From: Gammaproteobacteria bacterium
GTDB lineage: Bacteria > Pseudomonadota > Gammaproteobacteria > DSM-26407
Direction of reading: 5' to 3'
Assembly: GCA_028694565.1 (NCBI GenBank)
Contig: JAQVKR010000047.1
Span: 1 to 11,003, forward strand
DNA length: 11,003 nucleotides
Position 1 is the first letter of the stretch. Each line of letters begins with the position of its first letter. The notes below the pieces were generated by a model, which saw nothing but the letters and a program-made list of their open reading frames with translations, was not told where the DNA came from and did not search any database. Made by a program: the position numbers and the translations under genes. Positions 6,681-11,003 of this stretch are shown one piece after another.

Positions 6681-7337
6681 ATGCAGATTCCAGAACCCCG
6701 GCTTCCCTTCGAACCCGACTGCCGCCGCTGCGGCCGGCTGGCTTCCTTCCTGGAGGCGGTGCGGCTGCAGCACCCCGCCTATCATGCCGCGCCGGTCCCC
6801 CCGTTCGGGGATCCCCGGGCGCGCCTGCTGATCGTGGGACTCGCCCCCGGACTGCACGGAGCCAACGCCAGCGGCCGCCCCTTCACCGGGGACTATGCCG
6901 GCATCCTGCTCTACCGGACGCTGCACGCCCACGGCTTCGCCAGCGCGCCGGCCTCCGCGGCGGCCGACGACGACCTGGTGCTTAGCGGGTGCCGGATCAC
7001 CAACGCCGTCAAGTGCGTTCCGCCGCAGAACAAGCCCACCACCGCCGAGATCGACGCCTGCAACGGCTTCCTGCGCCTGGAACTCGGCCGCCTGCCGCCG
7101 CGGCCGGTGATCCTGGCCCTGGGCGCCATCGCCCACCGGGCGGTCCTGCGGGCGCTGGACCGGAAACTCTCCGCCCATCCCTTCGCCCACGGGGCCGAGC
7201 ATGATCTCGGCGGAGAGGGCATCACCCTGCTCGACTCCTACCACTGCAGCCGCTACAACACCCAGACCCGCCGGCTGACCGAGTCCATGTTCGACGCCGT
7301 CGTGCTGCGCGCCCGGACCCTGCTCGGCACACCATGA
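6681..7337 (+). CDS. Uracil-DNA glycosylase, family 5 (UDGb type, iron-sulfur)
   Basis: A 218-residue base-excision repair enzyme expected to remove uracil, and in this family also hypoxanthine and related deaminated bases, from DNA. Motif 1 is [19 protein letters not shown] (53-71); family 5 has GLAPG where family 4 has GEAPG, so this is family 5. The second active-site motif is [16 protein letters not shown] (185-200), with H188 and N193. Four cysteines for the 4Fe-4S cluster are at C14, C17, C112 (in [13 protein letters not shown]) and C127. The ATG at 6681 fits the family's N-terminus with the first Cys pair near residue 14; a GTG at 6591 would add 30 unlikely residues. The ribosome binding site is weak. 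Its stop overlaps the uvrC start as ATGA. In E. coli and Pseudomonas uvrC follows the response regulator directly, so this gene is an insertion into that order. Confidence 0.9.
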   Translation: MQIPEPRLPFEPDCRRCGRLASFLEAVRLQHPAYHAAPVPPFGDPRARLLIVGLAPGLHGANASGRPFTGDYAGILLYRTLHAHGFASAPASAAADDDLVLSGCRITNAVKCVPPQNKPTTAEIDACNGFLRLELGRLPPRPVILALGAIAHRAVLRALDRKLSAHPFAHGAEHDLGGEGITLLDSYHCSRYNTQTRRLTESMFDAVVLRARTLLGTP

Positions 7338-9178
7338 CCCCGGAGGAGAAACCGGAGGGCGGCTTCGACAGCACCGCCTTCCTCAAGACCCTCACCTCGC
7401 GCCCCGGCGTCTACCGCATGCTGGACGGGAAGGGGGCCATCCTCTACGTGGGCAAGGCCCGCAGCCTGAAAAAGCGGGTTTCCAGCTACTTCCGGCCCGG
7501 CAATCCCAACCCCAAGGTACAGGCCCTGGTCGCCCAGATCCGGGCCATCGAGATCACGGTCACCCACACCGAGGGCGAGGCACTGCTGCTGGAGAACAAC
7601 CTCATCAAGGCCCATCGCCCGCGCTACAACGTGGTGCTGCGCGACGACAAGAGCTACCCCTACATCTTTCTCTCCGGCGATTCCGACTTCCCGCGGCTGG
7701 GGTTCCACCGCGGTCCGCAGCGCGAGCAGGGCCGCTACTTCGGCCCCTACCCGAGCGCCGGCGCGGTGCGCGAAACCCTGCAACTGCTGCAGAAGCTCTT
7801 TCCCGTGCGCCAGTGCGAGGACAGCTTCTACCGCAACCGCTCGCGCCCGTGCCTGCAGTACCAGATCAAGCGCTGCACCGCGCCCTGTGTCGGGCTGGTG
7901 GCCCGGGAGACCTACGCCGAGGACGTCCGCCACGCGGTGATGTTCCTGGAGGGACGCAGCAACGCGGTGGCCGAGGAGCTTGCCGGACGGATGGAGACCG
8001 CCGCCGCCGCCCTGGAGTTCGAGCGAGCCGCGCGGCTGCGCGACCAGATCACCAGCCTCCGGCGCGTACAGGAGCGCCAGTACGTGAGCGGCGGAGGAGG
8101 GGATGCCGATATCGTGGCGGTGGCCAGCCGGGCCGGAATGGCCTGCGTCCAGGTGCTGTTCGTCCGCGGCGGCCGGCTACTCGGCAGCAAGGACTTCTTC
8201 CCCCGGGCCCCGGAGGGAGTCGAGGCGCAGGAGATACTGCAGGCCTTCCTGCCCCAGTTCTATCTCAACGCCCGCCACGCGGGAGACATTCCCGGGGAAG
8301 TGCTCATCGAGGCCGGTCTCGAGGCACCCGGGCTGCTCGAGGAGGTGCTCGGGGCGGAGGCCGGCCACCGGGTGCGGCTGCTGCACCGGGTGCGGGGGGA
8401 GCGCGCCCGCTGGGTCGTCCTGGCCCGCACCAACGCCGAGCAGTCCCTGGCCAGCCGGCTGGCCAGCCGGCAGGACGTCTACCGCCGCTTCGAGGCGCTG
8501 CAGGACGCGCTCGATCTGGAGGCACTGCCCCAGCGGCTGGAGTGCTTCGACATCAGCCACACCATGGGCGAGGCCACGGTCGCCTCCTGCGTGGTGTTCG
8601 ACCGGAACGGCCCGCTCAAGTCCGACTACCGGCGCTTCAACATCACCGGCATCACCCCCGGCGACGACTACGCCGCCATGCAGCAGGCCCTGTCGCGGCG
8701 CTACACCCGCCTCAAGAGCGGGGAGGGCAAGCTGCCCGACGTGCTGTTCATCGACGGCGGCCGGGGCCAGGTGGCCGAAGCGCTCAAGGTCATCGAGGAG
8801 CTGCAGGTGGAGGGCGTCGGCGTGGTGGGCGTCGCCAAGGGCCCCTCGCGCAAGGCCGGCCTCGAGCGGCTGGTGGTCGCCGGGCGCGAGTTCACCCTGC
8901 GGGCCGACTCGCCGGCCCTGCACCTCATTCAGCAGATCCGGGACGAGGCGCACCGCTTCGCCATCACCGGCCACCGCCAGCAGCGGGCGCGCAAGCGCGG
9001 CCGCTCCCCCCTCGAAGCGGTGGAGGGGGTGGGGCCGAAACGGCGGCGCGAGCTGCTGCGCCACTTCGGCGGCCTGCAGGGCATCGCCCGGGCCGGGGTG
9101 GAGGATCTGGCCCGGGTGCCGGGAATCAGCCAGGCCCTGGCCCAGCGCCTCTACGACGCCTTCCACGGCGAACCCTGA
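7334..9178 (+). CDS. uvrC: Excinuclease ABC subunit C (UvrC)
   Basis: A 614-residue nuclease of nucleotide excision repair; it binds the UvrB-DNA complex and cuts on both sides of a lesion. The N-terminal GIY-YIG domain is intact (GVY at 25-27, [12 protein letters not shown] from 38) and makes the 3' cut. A UVR motif that contacts UvrB lies near 217-252 ([20 protein letters not shown]). The C-terminal RNase H-like nuclease for the 5' cut starts at [15 protein letters not shown] with D406 and H409, and a double helix-hairpin-helix for DNA binding closes the protein (about 560-612, [15 protein letters not shown] and [14 protein letters not shown]). Length matches E. coli (610). The ATG at 7334 overlaps the glycosylase stop by 4 bases and has no strong Shine-Dalgarno, so translation is probably coupled. 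No defects are visible. Confidence 0.97.
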   Translation: MTPEEKPEGGFDSTAFLKTLTSRPGVYRMLDGKGAILYVGKARSLKKRVSSYFRPGNPNPKVQALVAQIRAIEITVTHTEGEALLLENNLIKAHRPRYNVVLRDDKSYPYIFLSGDSDFPRLGFHRGPQREQGRYFGPYPSAGAVRETLQLLQKLFPVRQCEDSFYRNRSRPCLQYQIKRCTAPCVGLVARETYAEDVRHAVMFLEGRSNAVAEELAGRMETAAAALEFERAARLRDQITSLRRVQERQYVSGGGGDADIVAVASRAGMACVQVLFVRGGRLLGSKDFFPRAPEGVEAQEILQAFLPQFYLNARHAGDIPGEVLIEAGLEAPGLLEEVLGAEAGHRVRLLHRVRGERARWVVLARTNAEQSLASRLASRQDVYRRFEALQDALDLEALPQRLECFDISHTMGEATVASCVVFDRNGPLKSDYRRFNITGITPGDDYAAMQQALSRRYTRLKSGEGKLPDVLFIDGGRGQVAEALKVIEELQVEGVGVVGVAKGPSRKAGLERLVVAGREFTLRADSPALHLIQQIRDEAHRFAITGHRQQRARKRGRSPLEAVEGVGPKRRRELLRHFGGLQGIARAGVEDLARVPGISQALAQRLYDAFHGEP

Positions 9179-9415
9179 CCCCAATCCGGAGCGCGGCGAG
9201 CCTGCGAGCCGTCCATCCCGGCTCCCCGGTCGGCAATTCTCACGGCACACCAGGGCCGTGAAGCAGTAAACTAGGCTTGGCCGTTCGCGGAACACACGGC
9301 GGCGGGACGAGGGCGGAACCATCCGCGCCGGAGCGGCCGACGGCTTCCAGGCCCGCCGGAACCGCCCCGGCTCCGCCAGGCGTGCACATAACAAGACCAG
9401 ACCACAGGCCCATCG
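9179..9415 (+). other. uvrC-pgsA intergenic region
   Basis: 237 bases without a recognisable gene. CACGGC-N8-GCCGTG (9241-9260) can form a 6-bp hairpin and is followed by a TAAACT (9267-9272) that could be a -10 element, but no good -35 precedes it. No T-run terminator is seen, so uvrC transcription may continue into pgsA, with or without an extra promoter. Confidence 0.3.
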
Positions 9416-9982
9416 ATGAACATCCCGAACCTTCTGACACTCCTGCGCATCGCCCTGATTCCGGTCCTGGTGCTGGTGTTCTACCTGCCCATCGGCTGGG
9501 CCCGGGAGATTTCCGCCGCGCTGTTCCTTCTCGCCGCCATCACCGACTGGCTCGACGGCTACCTGGCCCGGCGCCTGAGGCAGAGCTCGCCCTTCGGCGC
9601 GTTCCTCGACCCGGTCGCGGACAAGCTCATGGTGGCGGTGGCCCTGGTGTTGCTGGTGCAGGATGATCCGAGCCCCTTCCTGGCGATCGCGGCCGCCATC
9701 ATCATCGGCCGTGAAATCGCCATCTCGGCCCTGCGCGAATGGATGGCCGAACTGGGCAAGCGGGCCCACGTGGCCGTATCCCGGGTGGGGAAGGTGAAGA
9801 CCACCGCCCAGATGGTGGCCATCCTGCTGCTGCTGTACCACGATCCCCTGCTGGGGCTGCCCATCGTGGATATCGGCTACGTGCTGCTCTACCTCGCTGC
9901 GGGCCTGACTTTGTGGTCGATGTTCATCTACTTGCGCGCCGCCTGGCCGGTGCTCATGAGCGGGCGGGAAAGCACAAACTGA
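9416..9982 (+). CDS. pgsA: CDP-diacylglycerol--glycerol-3-phosphate 3-phosphatidyltransferase
   Basis: A 188-residue inner-membrane enzyme that joins CDP-diacylglycerol and glycerol-3-phosphate to phosphatidylglycerol phosphate, the committed step to phosphatidylglycerol and cardiolipin. The CDP-alcohol phosphotransferase signature is complete: D44, D47-G48, A51-R52, G61, D65 and D69, in TDWLDGYLARR and FGAFLDPVADK. The N-terminus MNIPNLLTLLRI is typical of PgsA and fixes the start; CAGG lies 7 bases before the ATG. Hydrophobic segments lie at about 10-27, 31-44, 71-86, 88-104, 131-144 and 152-175. Length is close to E. coli (182). It lies between uvrC and the tRNA cluster, as in E. coli. Confidence 0.96.
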   Translation: MNIPNLLTLLRIALIPVLVLVFYLPIGWAREISAALFLLAAITDWLDGYLARRLRQSSPFGAFLDPVADKLMVAVALVLLVQDDPSPFLAIAAAIIIGREIAISALREWMAELGKRAHVAVSRVGKVKTTAQMVAILLLLYHDPLLGLPIVDIGYVLLYLAAGLTLWSMFIYLRAAWPVLMSGRESTN

Positions 9983-9983
9983 T

Positions 9984-10009
9984 CATTTCGAACCGCTTTC
10001 GGCGAAATG
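9984..10009 (+). terminator. Hairpin directly after pgsA, possible weak terminator
   Basis: CATTTCG pairs with CGAAATG and, past an AA bulge, CCG pairs with CGG around a CTTT loop, giving a 10-bp interrupted stem that begins 2 bases after the pgsA stop. No T-run follows, so it is either a weak or Rho-assisted stop or a 3'-end protecting structure. It separates pgsA from the tRNA promoter. Confidence 0.4.
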
Positions 10010-10042
10010 GGGCGGTGGTTGTGAAAACCCCGTGACCGAGGC

Positions 10043-10070
10043 TTGACAACCCATCAGCGGACGCTAAAAT
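10043..10070 (+). promoter_or_regulatory. Strong sigma70 promoter of the tRNA cluster
   Basis: TTGACA (10043-10048), a 16-base spacer and TAAAAT (10065-10070) are near-perfect elements. The GC-rich stretch GGCGCCC directly after the -10 is the discriminator typical of stable-RNA promoters under stringent (ppGpp) control. The start would be near 10077, about 9 bases before the mature tRNA-Gly. Confidence 0.88.
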
Positions 10071-10085
10071 GGCGCCCACAATGAC

Positions 10086-10161
<76 letters not shown>

Positions 10162-10170
10162 GATTCACGA

Positions 10171-10193
10171 ACCCCGGCAACGCCGGGGTTTTT
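10171..10193 (+). terminator. Intrinsic terminator after tRNA-Gly
   Basis: ACCCCGGC and GCCGGGGT form an 8-bp stem with a 3-nt AAC loop, ending in a run of five T (10189-10193), 9 bases past the tRNA end. It looks fully functional, yet two more tRNA genes of the same strand follow without a visible promoter of their own. Confidence 0.85.
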
Positions 10194-10224
10194 GGCCTTA
10201 GGGACCGGCAGCGTCCCGGGGCCT

Positions 10225-10242
10225 GGCGCCCCGAGGGGCGCC
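10225..10242. repeat. GC hairpin between tRNA-Gly and tRNA-Cys
   Basis: GGCGCCCC and GGGGCGCC flank a central GA, a near-continuous 8-bp inverted repeat 15 bases before tRNA-Cys. A smaller stem GGGAC-N7-GTCCC lies at 10201-10217. These may guide processing of a longer tRNA precursor. No T-run follows. Confidence 0.45.
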
Positions 10243-10257
10243 GGCGATCATCACCCT

Positions 10258-10331
10258 GGCTGGGTGGCAGAGTGGTTATGCAGCGGCCTGCAAAGCCGTG
10301 GACGCCGGTTCGATTCCGACCCCAGCCTCCA
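10258..10331 (+). tRNA. tRNA-Cys(GCA)
   Basis: A 74-nt cloverleaf with encoded CCA. The acceptor stem is GGCTGGG/CCCAGCC, and the T73 discriminator is the identity base expected for Cys. The anticodon loop is CTGCAAA (10288-10294) with GCA at 10290-10292. The T-arm has GGTTCGATTCC. It corresponds to E. coli cysT. Confidence 0.97.
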
Positions 10332-10367
10332 CTTTTCCCTTCCCCGGGGCCACCGGCCACAAGCCCC

Positions 10368-10454
10368 GCCCGGATGGCGAAACTGGTAGACGCAAGAGAC
10401 TTAAAATCTCTCGGGGGCAACCCCGTGCCGGTTCGATTCCGGCTCCGGGCACCA
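10368..10454 (+). tRNA. tRNA-Leu(UAA)
   Basis: An 87-nt class II tRNA with encoded CCA and a long variable arm (about TCGGGGGCAACCCCGT). The acceptor stem is GCCCGGA/TCCGGGC. The anticodon loop CTTAAAA (10400-10406) is closed by AGAGA/TCTCT, with TAA at 10402-10404. It corresponds to E. coli leuZ. The 3' ends of tRNA genes, including this one in enterobacteria, are used as integration sites by genomic islands. Confidence 0.97.
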
Positions 10455-10545
10455 GTTTAGCATCAAGCACTTAGCTGGATTCCTCCCGAGAGAACGTCTA
10501 CCAATCTCAACCGGGAGTGTCCACAAAATGTCCACATTGAACGCA
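10455..10545. other. Lower-GC patch after tRNA-Leu with inverted and direct repeats
   Basis: This stretch is near half G+C against about two thirds around it. It holds an inverted repeat CTCCCG (10483-10488)/CGGGAG (10512-10517) with an inner GAGA/TCTC pair, then two copies of TGTCCACA (10518-10525 and 10529-10536) set 11 bases apart, one helical turn. Short same-face repeats next to a tRNA 3' end fit an integrase or excisionase arm site left by a lost element. No integrase gene and no second copy of the tRNA end are in the window. No intrinsic terminator with a T-run is seen for the tRNA cluster here. Confidence 0.35.
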
Positions 10546-10604
10546 ATCCCCGCCGAGGCCGCCCCGTAGCCGTCCGGCCGACCACTGTCGTGACGGCCGC
10601 CCGA

Positions 10605-10633
10605 GTGACCCACCGCATTCCGCCTGCTAACAT
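10605..10633 (+). promoter_or_regulatory. Candidate promoter for the CigR-like gene
   Basis: GTGACC (10605-10610), 17 bases and TAACAT (10628-10633) each match sigma70 elements at four of six positions. The predicted start near 10640 would leave a short leader containing GGAG at 10666-10669. Confidence 0.35.
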
Positions 10634-10676
10634 CGATCAGGATCCTCCTAGTCCATGAACCAGACGGAGAACCCCC

Positions 10677-11003
10677 ATGGAACACTCAAGGATGCGCCGC
10701 CTTCACACCCTCCTCGGAGCCCTTCTCGTGGGCGGCCTGGCCCTGTCCCCCCTTCAGGCGGCGCCGCCGGAAGGCAAGGGCAATGGCAATGGCAATGGCA
10801 ACGCCCATGAAAAGGTCCAGAAGGGATCGGCAAAAGCCGACAAGTCCGATCATAACGGAAACGGGGAACGCGGCAGTGGCGATCGGGACGCCCGCCCCGC
10901 CGAGGATCTGGTGACCACCGGCCTCACCGTGGCGGCCATCGAGGGTCTGCTGAGCGAACGGCGCCGCGAACTCCTGTACAGCGGCGCCAAGCCGCTGCCG
11001 CCC
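10677..11003 (+). CDS. Exported Gly/Asn-repeat protein, CigR-like, 3' end outside window
   Basis: 109 codons are visible and the frame runs off the window end. GGAG at 10666-10669 lies 7 bases before the ATG and fixes the start. The N-terminus MEHSRMRRLHTLLGALL, with a hydrophobic stretch to about residue 24 and a LQA-AP site, is a Sec signal peptide or membrane anchor. Next comes a low-complexity segment with alternating GK/GN pairs, then a Lys/Asp/Gly-rich linker. The folded part begins near residue 78 (DLVTTGLTVAAIEGLL) and reaches YSGAKPLPP at the edge. That last block resembles the GKPLPPGIA repeat of the anti-virulence regulator CigR and related RcnB-like small periplasmic proteins, though the decisive downstream residues are missing. 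The family call is tentative; export is well supported. Confidence 0.6.
   Translation, partial: MEHSRMRRLHTLLGALLVGGLALSPLQAAPPEGKGNGNGNGNAHEKVQKGSAKADKSDHNGNGERGSGDRDARPAEDLVTTGLTVAAIEGLLSERRRELLYSGAKPLPP
10773..10802 (+). repeat. In-frame hexanucleotide repeat (GGCAAT type)
   Basis: Five tandem hexamers read GGCAAG, three times GGCAAT, then GGCAAC, encoding Gly-Lys and four Gly-Asn pairs. Loss or gain of units would change the linker by two residues without a frameshift. Confidence 0.8.

Noticed and set aside
7813..9841. Several long frames on both strands overlapping uvrC and pgsA (up to 554 codons).
   Set aside because: They are shadows of GC-rich genes, Arg/Gly/Pro/Ala-rich and without recognisable motifs, while uvrC and pgsA are intact full-length genes.
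10518..10536. Two TGTCCACA copies as DnaA boxes marking an origin.
   Set aside because: Each differs from TTATCCACA at two positions, only two are present, and no origin-associated genes or AT-rich unwinding region are nearby.

Overview
This GC-rich window (roughly two thirds G+C by eye) most likely comes from the chromosome of a gammaproteobacterium, probably one that meets osmotic stress. The strongest evidence is the order response regulator (gacA/uvrY) - uvrC - pgsA - tRNA-Gly(GCC) - tRNA-Cys(GCA) - tRNA-Leu(UAA). This is the arrangement known from Escherichia coli (uvrY-uvrC-pgsA-glyW-cysT-leuZ) and Pseudomonas. I cannot name the genus.

Layout. (1) Bases 2-1015 (+) hold the 3' part of a glycosyltransferase-like gene that enters from outside the window. 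(2) 1017-1763 (-) is a small sulfotransferase, converging on gene 1 with one base between the two stop codons. (3) 2063-5395 (-) is a complete ProU-type glycine betaine/proline ABC importer, proV-proW-proX, closed by an intrinsic terminator at 2005-2033. (4) 5396-5915 is a divergent control region. It holds a candidate 56-residue small ORF on the proV strand, a TTGACA-type promoter candidate for proV, a promoter candidate for gacA, and a gacA leader with two competing hairpins and CsrA-like GGA motifs. (5) 5916-9982 (+) is gacA/uvrY, a family-5 uracil-DNA glycosylase, uvrC and pgsA. The glycosylase gene sits inside the usual gacA-uvrC junction and overlaps uvrC by ATGA. (6) 10043-10454 (+) is a strong promoter followed by three tRNA genes, with a strong intrinsic terminator right after the first. 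(7) 10455-10545 is a lower-GC patch next to tRNA-Leu with an inverted repeat and a direct repeat, possibly the scar of an integrated element. (8) 10677 to the window end (+) starts an exported, Gly/Asn-repeat protein resembling the CigR family.

How the parts fit. ProV (ATPase), ProW (membrane channel) and ProX (periplasmic receptor) form one transporter that takes up compatible solutes when external salt rises. GacA/UvrY is the output half of the BarA/GacS two-component system, which in relatives drives Csr/Rsm small RNAs that sequester CsrA. UvrC and the uracil-DNA glycosylase are both DNA repair enzymes (nucleotide and base excision), and PgsA makes the precursor of phosphatidylglycerol. 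The first two genes suggest modification of a surface glycan or lipid, but their substrates cannot be read from sequence.

Most of the window is well-understood core genome. I found no CRISPR array, insertion sequence or obvious novel system. The points most worth a second look are the glycosylase-uvrC coupling, the gacA leader, the small ORF ahead of proV, the terminator inside the tRNA cluster and the patch after tRNA-Leu.
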